Below are positions 1-11,215 of a stretch of DNA of 64,000 nucleotides, in pieces. Numbering within the stretch: the stretch's first letter is position 1; every line of letters starts with the position of its first letter. The translations under genes were made by a program, and so were the position numbers. The notes under the pieces are model-generated. The model saw only the letters and a list, made by a program, of their open reading frames with translations. It made no database searches and was not told where the DNA came from. This DNA is from Hymenolepis diminuta (lineage: Eukaryota > Platyhelminthes > Cestoda > Cyclophyllidea > Hymenolepididae): the NCBI GenBank assembly GCA_900708905.1, contig CAADRB010000026.1:162988-226987 (forward strand), written 5' to 3'.

Positions 1-1344
1 TGATCAAAGGTGTACATATTGTAGCTTTTAGTGCTATCTGCCTTCATTGCTTAAAGTTAGATTCCGAATTATTAAGCCTCAAGAACCTCAGTAAATTGGT
101 CCCTATCCTTCATAATTATCATATTACTTACGAGACAACGTCCGTCCAAAATGCTTTTGAATTTGTCTAAATGTGGATTCCTCTTGAATTAGTATGACAA
201 GTAATATTAGAGTCACATACCTAGGATATTTCATATATTTTTTCTTTCCGATAAATCTAAAATAATCAATGTGGATATTCAAATGAATAAAAAGATAAGT
301 AGAATTAGCATAAACAATCATCAGAAGCCAGAAATCGTATCTCCCTACTTATCCCACTTTTCCAGCATGCTGTGTAATTTTCAGTTCTATTTGGAAATGT
401 ATCTGCTTACCGAGAGAAGTCACATGCGTCTGGTATCTAGTAACAATAACCTTACGGATCAGGTTCATAAGATATAAGAGGCAGTGATGTCAGATTCATG
501 TTAATTTCAGTAAAGGTTACATACACGGATTATCTGAATTTGCATTTTGATCAGTCAAAATCAATGCGAGAATTTATCGGGTTCAATCGATTCGAAATAT
601 AGTGATTGCAGTCAAAACTTTATCATCATCTGATATGCAAGGACAAAATAAGTCTCGCAAATCTGAAATTCTTAAGACAATTTTATTTATCGCTGAGAAA
701 TAGCTGATATTTTGGTGGAGAATGAAAATATGTACCTTAACCTTTTTTAATGAAACCATTCAGAACGATTAAATGAATCGTACTTGGTTGCAAAATATTT
801 TTTGTGTCAGAGAAATAAAAATACTACAGAAGGCAGATAAAATGCCAAGACAAACTAATAATATAATATTTCTAGGATCAATTTGTATCCCATTTCAGAT
901 GTTTCCCATTTTATACAGATACGTTCTTGGATTATGGGTCACTGATGTAAATAGACTCTGGTTTTAGCTTTTTAAAGGCTTTTGGCTTATATGTATATAA
1001 TATGCGTGTAGTGAAAGCGAATAAATACGACTGTCGAGTATGGTGGCCATGTATATAACAACAATCGCAGAAATGGGAAGTCGACGTGTGTGATGTGTAC
1101 GTACACCGAACTAATGCAGCGGCGATTGTAGGTCTGATAAGCTGGCGCCACATTATATTTTGAGCCGCTGATGCAGCAATTTATTTGTGTTTTAATTATT
1201 GCAATCTAGAAACAGATAAACTCTGCAAATACGTACCCTCTCTTTCTAATCCTAACGATATTCGAGAGAGAGACCGAGCGAACCCATTTTCAGAACTTTT
1301 TAAGAGGTTTAATATATAATATTTTCTATAGACTATGGGGAGGA
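1..1344. other. AT-rich intergenic DNA, no gene seen
   Basis: Short open frames occur on both strands but none has a recognisable motif, a convincing start or paired splice sites. The stretch rises in GC content towards its right end, where the first of three CTGGCGCCA words lies at 1142-1150. Confidence 0.6.
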
Positions 1345-1394
1345 NNNNNNNNNNNNNNNNNNNNNNNNNNNNNNNNNNNNNNNNNNNNNNNNNN
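1345..1394. other. Assembly gap (50 N)
   Basis: An exact run of 50 unknown bases. The round length suggests a placeholder gap, so its true size is unknown and any feature crossing it cannot be read. Confidence 0.99.
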
Positions 1395-1985
1395 CACTAA
1401 GTTTCCTCTCTGGGCACAGATAAGCTGAGGACCGGTTTTTTGAGGCAGGGAGGAGGAAAGAGAATCCGGATGGATAATTTCATTTCGAATGCCGCCGCGC
1501 TGTGATCGGAGTTAGGATAAGCAATGGTCACTGGCGCCACGGAGAGATGAGGGAAGAGAGGCTACTTTGTCCTCATCATTACTGACTCTCCTCCCCTTTC
1601 CTTCTTCAAATATCCACACGCCTGCAGTGCTGTGTTTTATCTGCCTTCTGTACGTGCGCGCGTGCGTACATGCCTGTGCGTATGTGCGTCAGTATAAACA
1701 CGCTTAGATACGTCAGCCAATAGGAAGGGAGATGGAGAGTGGTCGGCGGCGGTGTTATCATCAACACGCTGGCGCCATTCGACTGCTCTCAACCGAAGAA
1801 CGGAATCTCGTCGCCATCTTTCCTCCTCTGTTTCGCTTCGAAAGGGGGTAAGCTGCATCGCCATTAAGGCTATGAGGCTGGCTGGACGAATGCCAGATCG
1901 AATTAAATTTGACATACAGCTTCACGCCACCCCGCAACCCAAATTCTCCTCACATATATTCTTCAGACGTGAGGACTAACGGGAG
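1395..1985. promoter_or_regulatory. GC-rich island, candidate promoter region
   Basis: This stretch is much richer in G+C and CpG than its AT-rich surroundings. Visible elements are a TATAAA at 1693-1698, a CCAAT at 1717-1721, a purine/pyrimidine-alternating GT/GC tract at 1649-1673, and two CTGGCGCCA words at 1531-1539 and 1769-1777, with a third at 1142-1150 before the gap. Open frames on both strands here lack ATG starts that make sense and look like by-products of base composition. A promoter or 5' non-coding exon is an inference; no transcript direction can be set from the sequence. Confidence 0.35.
1649..1673. repeat. Alternating purine-pyrimidine tract
   Basis: Twenty-five bases alternate strictly between pyrimidine and purine with a GCGCGCG core. 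Such tracts can adopt left-handed Z-DNA; that is a known property of the sequence type, not something shown here. Confidence 0.6.
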
Positions 1986-4900
1986 GCTCCAAAGTTTGTG
2001 CCTGATGATGTTATCGCTAATATAACTTGGGGCAGGGCAGAATGAAATAAATGAGAACGATTCATACTACCTTATTCTTCAAGTCGACGGCAATTACCTT
2101 TAAGATTTTAATTTTATTAAAATGAAAAATAAGAAATGAGAATTCCCACTTCTATTAAATAAGTGTAAAAAGACACTCAGATTCCAAAATCTAGCATTTA
2201 AAAATTGGCACAAAATGTTATACGGAGGGGTTCTTAGATATACTGTTTTATTAAATCATTTTTCAAATGCTTTATTAATAGTTAGTTTTCAGCGGTTGAA
2301 GTGAATTATTTTGTAAATTCTATTCAATGGATTCTTTTAATATCTATTTTATTGTTTTTTTTTTCAATTTTTCTGAATAACTCGACTCTTCTGTTTGGAA
2401 AAAAGGAGTGAATTCTATTCCATATTTAGGCCACGAAGAAAAAACAAGACTTAGTCATCAGGTATATAATTTAATTAATGAGAACATCTGTTACTATTTA
2501 GATCTTTGGTAGAGATAATTTGATTAAAATTTGAAGACTTCGAAGGCTAGCTGGTTGATGAGGGAGTTGGAGTATGGAACCCTAAAACTAGGTGGTAGAA
2601 AGCGTATCAGTACTTAAAAGTTTTCATCAGTTAAGATAAATGAAATACCATTATAGAAGACTTAAGTAAAGAGAAAATTTAGGAATCTAAAGAGGTATAG
2701 TTATTTGCATTTAGGTTGATAAAAGTTTTATTACAAACATAGAGAATCACAAATATATTAAATATGGTTACTGATTTCCTTGATCGAATGAGATTACGTT
2801 CATAATCCAACTGCGAAGAAAGTACTGAAATCCGGAAATAATTAGTGCTGTGTTCCTGATGCAATGGGTCACATTTTTAAATGCATAAAAATGAATTTCA
2901 AAGGAATTTTGAAGGGCTGATCTTAAAATATTTTTTAAACAAATCTCTTAGATCTCTTCTAGATTTCTGTTGACTTCTTTCAGTGTGGAAAAAAGTGTTA
3001 ATTTTTCGATTTAAAGTCCCAAATTAGGAAGTCTTTGAGGTCATTTCTACTATTTTTATTGAAAAAATACCAATACTGCTATCAGGTAAAAGCTTTCTGG
3101 GATCTTGATTCATCATAAACCTGATCAAAGTAAAATGAAGTGTTGTTATGGTAATCAAACGGTATTATGTTGACGCTCCATAAGTTATTAAAGGAAAATT
3201 ACGTCTAAATATTGATGAAATTATAAGGGATTATTTAATTTATAAAGATTTAAATTGGAAGTATGAAAGAATTACAACCAAAATTTATTTCAATGAATAA
3301 GAGTTGTATAGAGGCCATCTTGTGTTTGGGGAGAGTAGGGCGTTGAGATTTAATGAGCTCCAATATTTAAAATAGTTCAATATCGCATAAGATCAAATTA
3401 AAACAGAACTTTAAAATTCACCATGTAATTTTCCATCATTTCTGCACCTTATTTATCATTTCCACGGCAGTGCATATATTTTACAATTTCAAGTTATGTT
3501 TCTGACTTATCTTGTCAATTTGAAGCCATATTCAGTGGATTTAAGTCACTTTTCATTTACCTTGAAGGGGCTTTTTTGACTGTTGGGAAAAAATCCCCAA
3601 TTTTAATATAATTCTTTTAGGTAGTCCAGTTGTCTAAACTCATTCCAATTATCTCCAAGTTAAGATACAGATATCTTCAAATTTCATGAAATTGATGATT
3701 TTCCCAATGTAGGTGTCATATCAATTTGATCTATTATTCAAAAAGGCCCTTTCCCAGACACTTTTATCGTGGGAATTAATTCATTATAGGTAGATGGTTA
3801 CATTGCAGATAGATTAAATATTATGCCAAACTGTTAATAAGTCATTTACCGAGTTTGTTTTGACCGAGTTAGTTATTTACCTTCATAAAAATAATAAGTG
3901 ATATTCCCACATAATCGATTTTTTTCCCTCCGCCAAAGTGAATTACTTTATTGAATAAAGAAATAAGCAGACTAAAAAGGATTTTATTCTTCCACCAACA
4001 ATAAGAACAGTACGAGTTTTATTCCAAGATATTTTAATTTTTAAGATGGAATAGAGGACACTGGAGTTGGGTGACGCCCTTAGGAAAAACAGAGGAACAA
4101 ATGTCTAAATTTGAGGCAAGGGAAGGAGAGGTGAGGTGAGACGAAATCAGATAGCATTATTGACACGCTGTTGCAAAAAACAGCATTCAAATTGTAGCTC
4201 ACTATAACTTTGTCTCACTTACACGATCTACTCTGCAAGTCAGACCCATATCGCCATGGTAACGCACACAATGGGTAAGGTCTTATCACGCTCTTGAAAT
4301 CAATTCCACCTTCCTTTTCTCCCCACACTCTTTCCGGGGTATTGTGTATCCATTGTCTTGAAGCACAATCTTGCTATCTTAAGCACACATATGGACGTAT
4401 GTATGTGAGTGTGTAGGGGCATTTCCGCTAATCATATTTTTGCTTGCTCTCTCTGACCTTGTTAAATGAAAAAAATAGGTGGTATGGTATGGCAAGATTT
4501 GGATTTTTGTTTTAACGCTTATCTGATTGAGGAAAGGGAATTTGCAACACTCTATATCACTTAGGGGGTCAGCTACGCCCTTGGGCTAAATTTAAAAAGA
4601 GGATTTCACGTACAAAAGTTGAAGTATTACCGAGGTTAGTATTATATTAACGTTGGTCTTGATAAAACATCTAATGGTTCATATTCTAGATCCAAGAAAT
4701 TAACATTTATCCTTACATAAATATAGAAAAGGATAGTTCAAAGCGCTTTCTCAGACATGGGGACACAATTATTTAATGCAAAGTGAGAGGACACATTTAA
4801 ATATAGGGGTGGTAAATGAATTAATCAAATGCTAATAATTTTTTTCCTAGTGTCCAGTCACATACAAAACCCTGTGAGAAGCGTCTAGGTGAGTCTGATT

Positions 4901-6077
4901 GATCCTCCACCCCTATTATCCTACTATCTCATAACATTGTGCTGTGTCACAATACGATCTAGACTAGGATTGCATTTTTACTGCCTGGGCGGCTAATAGT
5001 AATGAATAAATTAATGTTGTCTACTGATTAATTAACTTAGTATACAATATACACCTTAGATAAGCTATAATGTTTTGAAATGAGAGGAAATTATGGACTT
5101 TATTGGTTTTTATAATGAATAAATGTATTATAAGTGTATTATAAGATTACCCAACAGGATTTTCCAAAGTATTTTTGATTAGTTTTCTACGCTCTAATTT
5201 CCCAGAAAGTACATCCATTAGTTTAATTCGTTAGGTATTAAAGAAAACTAGATTGAAACAATGGTACCCATTTGTGTTTCTAATACAAAACGGGCTACGA
5301 ATGAACATCCAATGAAACTTGTATCGAGAGAGAATTAGGAAACTTAAAATGGAGTAACATTACTTCAGAATTGGACAAACTTCCGTCTGAGATATTGGAA
5401 AAAGTGTAATTGAAAAATGAAGGGAGATACTTGAGATAACTCTATTACATTATCAAATGCATACATACGCTTATGTTCATGTATGTCACCATGTAACCAT
5501 TTACTCGTAAATAACGACTCTTTGTACATAAAATACGTTTAATTGTATTCGTAATATAACAAAAATGATCCCTTGGCGATCTAGGTAGATCAGTCATTGG
5601 TTCATTTACCTTCACACTTATCATTCGAGTTAAAATCAGTTCAATATATTATACCTGGATAAATGCCTGGTTTAATTAAATAAAAAGGACTGAATTACTA
5701 AAAATATCACACAGACGGTAATCGAAAAAGGAAAAAAAATTAAAATTGATAAGATCGTCTAGATTCATGATGTCTGGAATGGTTAAAATGTCTACACTAA
5801 AAATATTAACATTTAGCGCCTTTGAATGTTTTTTGAATAGCTATTTGTTTGAATTTAATTAAATAATTAAGACGATTAATATTTATCGTAGGGTTAACAA
5901 GTATTCCTGAACTGGTTGCCAAATCAATACAAAAGCTATCCGTAAAATATTGCATAGAGAATTTAAAATTTCATCACCTGAATGGTGGATAATAACTGAT
6001 AGAAGAAAGGATATATTTATTATAAGTATAGAAGGCAGATTTAAATTGAGTGATCCAATCAGATGGTTCACGCTGGA
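1986..6077. other. AT-rich intergenic DNA, no gene seen
   Basis: No open frame on either strand has recognisable protein content. An isolated 14-bp word at 4250-4263 resembles an RFX X-box. The rest shows only scattered homopolymer runs. Confidence 0.55.
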
Positions 6078-6216
6078 TTATTCATGCAGTATGACCTTTC
6101 CATCATCTTTTTGAATCAAGAGTGATCGAAGGTATCCTCCAGTGCAAAATGTTACCATCTGTAGAAATGGTGCCAATTTCGGATCCACTTCAATCCCCAT
6201 TTGCATTGAACGAATC
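6078..6216 (-). pseudogene. Exon-like fragment, possible terminal exon
   Basis: On the minus strand a TTTTTAG acceptor at 6217-6218 opens a frame of 45 codons that ends in TAA at 6078-6080. The translation contains VDPKLAPFLQMVTFCTGGYL, which reads like genuine protein and is richer in GC than its flanks. The FLQ...TGG-YL pattern faintly recalls the end of the von Willebrand A-type domain of TFIIH p34 (GTF2H3), but I would not assign it. No upstream partner exon was found to the right, so it may be a lone fragment of a decayed gene or the last exon of a gene I could not assemble. Confidence 0.25.
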
Positions 6217-6695
6217 CTAAAAAGGTAATGAACAAACATAAAATAGAAAGAGTTTCAAAGAAATGTTTTGTATATAAATTCAATTTACTAATTAATAGAT
6301 TGGGGTGGCTTGTCTGCCACCTCCGAACTGATCAAACGACATGAGTGACTTGACTTATTCCACATATTCGATCGATGTGGCCCCAATAGACTCTCCTCAA
6401 AATTATAACAATACCCTATTAGCTAAAGATGGTAATCCATGTATTAACAGAAGATTATTACTGTATATTAAGTCTGTCCAATGAGGAGCATTACATTTGG
6501 ATTACCGTAACAAAAAGGATGATTAAGACACATGAAATTTTCCGCTAATGCATTTTCTTCTGTTACTGTAAGTAAAAGAAAGTCTTCTGGTTCTTCCAGA
6601 TCTAAACCACATTTTATCCCCCTTCATAAACAAAATAATTAAATTACACAGGCAAGGTATTTTGGTTCCATGTTTTGTTAATCTGAATCACCAGG
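6217..6695. other. Intergenic DNA, no clear gene
   Basis: A minus-strand open stretch of about 43 codons around 6450-6600 is uninterrupted, but it has no start and no recognisable motif. Nothing else supports a gene here. Confidence 0.45.
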
Positions 6696-6701
6696 TTTAT
6701 T
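6696..6701 (-). terminator. AATAAA polyadenylation signal of decayed secreted-protein gene
   Basis: AATAAA on the minus strand, 16 bases past the ancestral stop at 6718-6720. The two related copies also keep AATAAA just downstream of their stop. Confidence 0.5.
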
Positions 6702-6717
6702 TGATAAATCCATCAAT

Positions 6718-7403
6718 TTAGTTCTTAAGTTTGGGAACAAGCTCTCCAGGCAGAGGCAATTTAACGATAATGGAATCGAGAACAGAAATCTCTAAATCAG
6801 CCTGTTAGGCTGGAATGTCGCTGATATTGGCCAGAATACTTTGCAAACATTCAGCCCTCATTTTCGAGGGTTTTTCACTTTCACTTTCCACATTCAAAAT
6901 AAAGTATTCAAGAGTTTTGGTTTGTAAACAAGAAATTCGGGCAGGTTTTCCTAAGAAGTGATATGTATTTGACGAAAGCAGGCTCCTTATCAGTGATAAA
7001 GTTGGCATTCTCAGGTATGGCGTTTGGCATGATGTGGAAAACTTGAACAGAAACTGGAAATTCGTCGACGCCTTCGCAGCAAGTGTCGCAGTCTTTGAAG
7101 TCATGATGATGATAGTGGTGGTGTTTGTGGTCTCACCGAGAGTTCTTTTCGGACATCTTTCACTAGGACCCGATCTGTTCTTCTTTATCTTTCTCCTATC
7201 CTTCTTCGTCTTTTTCATGATGATATCCTTCCCGCTTCCCCTTTTCGTTTTCGTCTAAAAATTCCTCTTAGGTAATCAGGTGTGGATGTCCGAAATGACT
7301 GTGTTCTTGATGATGGTCTTCTTTCTGATACATCCATGGTTAGGCAATTAGCACAGGCGAGGAAACAGAGGCACGCGAGAACAATGAAGACTGAGGAAAG
7401 CAT
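6718..7403 (-). pseudogene. Decayed paralogue of the secreted ISDIPAY-family gene
   Basis: It begins with a signal peptide (MLSSVFIVLACLCFLACANC) from an ATG at 7401-7403. The remaining family homology is split over all three minus-strand frames. A His-rich segment followed by DCDTCCEGVDEF and NAIPENANF sits in the second frame, and QTKTLEYFI through ILANISDIPA in the third. The ISDIPA segment then meets TAA where the intact copy at 62.7 kb has a tyrosine, yet family sequence continues to LPGELVPKLKN before the ancestral stop at 6718-6720. Two frame changes plus an in-frame stop indicate a pseudogene; unrecognised introns could explain one frame change but not the stop. The signal peptide is still intact, so a short secreted peptide could in principle still be made. 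Confidence 0.7.
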
Positions 7404-10400
7404 TTTGCAATTTGTTAATATAAGGACGAATTTTTCTTATTTTCTAGCTAGTGTTGGCTAATTTTGAAGGCTTTTCATATCTTTTTCCTCCCACTTTTAC
7501 TCAAAATCATGTGTGCTTTTAAATAGATATACTTTATATCAGATAAGCATTTAAAAATGTGTATTTAATAATTACAAACTATCTGAACAAAATCTCCTTT
7601 CCGATTAGTATAGAATTTTAAGACACTTTATTTCATTTGTTAATTCTTGATCATTTTAGACCACTTCTAAATATTTCTACTTATCAATATTGGTTGTTAA
7701 CTTGTCAAGACTTTCCCATTAAGAAATACAAATTAGGTGAAAAGAACAGAAAGTGAAACACACTCTACTCTGTTTTCTGTTTGTTTACCTGATCTCACAG
7801 CCCTGCAGTATTTCTCTCATAGCGATCTTGTTCTAGATTTGTTCAAAAAATGTTTCATCTTTAGGTAACAAACATATATTTTAGTACTTTATTTGAAATT
7901 CCAGATAGGAAAAGATTAATATACGAAACTAAGACTCAGGAATATTTGAGCGTCTATTACTTTCGTGAGAATGCTGAAAGACTGGGAGTTAATTCAATAG
8001 GAATATCAATGGAATTTCCTTCCTGCTCAATAGTAATTGTATGCTCTTATTTAAAGTCAAAGTTCCCCCAAAATGAACTCACTCATAGGGTCAAGTTCTG
8101 AAATTCAATCTTGGGAAAATTGTTATAAACGCAGCGAACTTCCCCCCATTATTTGAAAATGGATAGGCAGATGTATCCAGAATGCAAATCAGGCTAGATT
8201 CTTTTGATGTCAAAATTTATTATCTAATTTCAGTTGATCTTCTCTTCCCGTTTTCGCCATTTATTGGACAATTCCATTGTTCTCCTCTTTTAGGTGGCTT
8301 CCCATGATTAAAAAGAGCAAAATATTTCTGATTTGCTAAAGAGATGCAAAACTCCAGGATCTTGACGAAGAGTACTTAACCTATGGGGTTTAGAATATCT
8401 TTTATTCATTACTTAACCGAATATGCCAATCAACTAATCCGTTTCTCCTAAAATTTTGGAAATTTCAATACTCCTTATATACTTTAATCAGAACCGTAGA
8501 TTCACGGGGATCAGCTATGAGCCATTATTGGTCATTCAAGTTATTAATTAAATAGATAGTAAGTTGGAAAGTCCTAATTACCGAAAAACTATTTAACTTT
8601 GAACTTCCGAAACTTGAGAAGTGAAAAGTTATGAAATATATGGATGGATCTAAGGTAATTAACCCATTTTGAAAATATCAAAAATCATAACTTTATCTAA
8701 TTATTGACTCGTTCTTTAACCCCTTTAGATTTTGTTTTTTCTTCAAAGTGAAACGAGAATCAAGGATTCTCTAATGCTTTTAGTTCACTCTAAGTAAAGA
8801 TAATTCAGTAAGAAAAAAAGCAGATATTTTCTTAACTAATTAAATTTGTTCGCTGCTTTTTCAATCACGACTCTTATTTTCCTGATGTGCCACCAGATAA
8901 GTCTATTAAAAGCGGCGTCTGTCATGTAAATCTTCCAATTGATTACCCATTTTTCGTTTCTGATGAGTTCTTAATGCTTTTGAGTAGATAATAAGAACCA
9001 CCTTTATTATAGATTGAAAAGAATTTTACCGCAGGATCTTTGGTAAAATCATACGGTTTTAAAATGTGGGTTTTAAAAGATTTATATAATTAATCTTTTT
9101 GAAGCAACATATAAAAAATTTGTAATTTGTCTGTTTATTATAAACCGTTTCAAAAATACCTGTCAGACGAAAAAATATCCAATTTTTACGTGCATGTGCA
9201 TTTAAAGGAAGAGTGTGTGAAACTTATTGTTCACCTATCGAGCATTTTGGTCCATTTGATTTTGGTAATATTTGATTACTTTGATCACATTCATGAAAAA
9301 ACCTCTTCTCTTCATACTGTACTCTTAACTAGGTCGTTGTATTGGTATTTTTTTCTGTCAAATAAAGCACATAATAAAGTTAGCCTACATAATATGTGGA
9401 TTATTTTCTACATGACTATGAATTTATTAGTACTAAATGTTTCCGTATTTGTGAATGCGGAAAATCACCTCACTAAAGTAAATCGTTCACAAAATTCGAA
9501 AGAATAGTAGACAAATATTTCTGAACTGGATCCGAGGAAGGCATAACAATATACCTAAAATTTCGATAGGTTGAACTAACTTTAATCTTCAACTAGTACC
9601 CAAAAACTGAGGGATTAAACTTAAAGTTCCACGCCTGTAACTTAGGCGGAGAAGGAACATAAAATACCCAATAAGAAAAAAAGAAAAGGTAGCGTGAATC
9701 TATTGAATCTGAATTTTTCTCTATTTCTATCTGCTTTGCCCCCAACTATGCGAATTTGATGTCTACTCATGGAATCGATACGTGCTTAATGTGACTTCAT
9801 GTTTACATTTATGTTACCCCTTCCCTATGACCCCAGTTGATATGGCCGTGTAGTTTCCAGCTCAGTCATCACGACATGATTACATGTTCTATGTGATTGA
9901 CATTTTATAGTTGAGACTATGCAGATGCCTTCTCTCTGGCTTCCCGCTTTTCGTTAGAACTACAGCTATATACTCTATGGTGTTCAGGAAACGTAATGAT
10001 ATGCATCCCCCTTCCACTTTAAATTTGACAGTTCTTTTATTTCAGGTGTTTAGACGCTTCTCCACATTTGAAACTCTTTATCATTTTCATTTTCTTATGG
10101 GTTATAATAGAATTAGCAGGTAACCATATATAAACCTTAACCGAAAGCTAAATTTATTGTGTTATTGTTTATTCATTTCTACTAACACAACTTTTCTTCA
10201 ATTCTGAAAACCGATGTAAGTTGTAACTGTCCCACAATTACCTTCAAAACTGAGCTCAAACTGGGCGAAACCAGCGGAAATATGTAAAACATGAAATTCA
10301 TGGCAAAAGACACCATTGTCGTCCAAATTATATCGAAATCTTTGGTATCAAGACTGAAATCTTCAAATTTCACTTTTCGGCTCCCTCAGTAAATGCTATT

Positions 10401-10719
10401 TAAAACTATACACCCCCTGTGTATTTGATTTAACCCCGTTATTAAATGGATTAAACGAAAATAAGAATAGGGCGTGGGCCCAAACCACAATATATATTTG
10501 ATAAATGAAATTTATTTTAATAATTGATTCCTAATCACCCTATTATCCTGAATCATAATGGTAAATGATCTGTTTTGTTTCAGGTTGTTCCATAAATAAT
10601 AAATCAATTTAATTGCAATCAGCATTCTGAAGTGATTTCACCTCAATTAAACACGTCACATTAGTTATTTTTTATTGTGAAAGGGAAAACGTTAATCAGA
10701 GGAAAAGGAAGATGATGTT
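7404..10719. other. AT-rich intergenic DNA, no gene seen
   Basis: An open frame of 126 codons at 9127-9507 (plus) opens with TTG, has its first ATG near its end and matches nothing recognised, so I do not call it. No other coding signal was seen. Confidence 0.5.
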
Positions 10720-10904
10720 GTTGTTACATATGAGTAAAAGTCAGTTTTTCGGATAAGTGCGCAGATTGATATGATCCTGTTCTTTTCTGCTCTGCAGACA
10801 GCAATGTAGGTAGGTGGAGGGTGGTAAGTAGACAGCGAAAGTAGTGATATGCGCTCTCCTCTCCTGATCTTTCTCTGTGGTCGACATGGCTATCAAAAGA
10901 CAAG

Positions 10905-11210
10905 CTATGGGGGATGGATGGATGGATGGATGGGTGGGTTAAACATGTGGAGAAGAAAAACGGAGGGAGAAATAGAGAGGAGGTAGAAAGAGAAATCGAG
11001 AGATACAAGCTAGATGATAAGGAAGAACACACACGGGGACTTAAGAGAGAGAGAAACCATGAGTTGGGTGGGGTGGATGGACCAATAGAGATGGACAGGC
11101 TGTGATAGCGAAAGACTGCGACAACGTCTATGTATGTTCGCAATTGAGGGAGAGTGAGGGAGTGAGTGAACGAGAAAAGACAGGGAAGCAAGGCAATGGA
11201 ACAGACTGAC
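10905..11210. repeat. Purine-rich strand-asymmetric tract with (GGAT)n microsatellite
   Basis: About 300 bases of the plus strand are strongly biased to G and A, opening with a GGAT tetranucleotide repeat at about 10912-10932 and grading into GAGAGAAA-type simple sequence. The minus-strand open frame through it (10724-11215) encodes mostly Ser, Leu and Pro because of the CT-rich strand and is not a credible protein. Confidence 0.65.
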
Positions 11211-11215
11211 AGCAT

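Noticed and set aside
1637..1979. Overlapping open frames on both strands in the GC-rich island
   Set aside because: No family signal; long frames arise because stop codons are scarce in GC-rich DNA, and the plus-strand frame lacks an ATG start.
9127..9507. 126-codon plus-strand open frame
   Set aside because: Opens with TTG, its first ATG is near the end, and there is no motif, polyadenylation signal or splice support.
10724..11215. 163-codon minus-strand open frame
   Set aside because: Its Ser/Leu/Pro-rich translation follows from a CT-rich simple-sequence strand; no domain or gene context.
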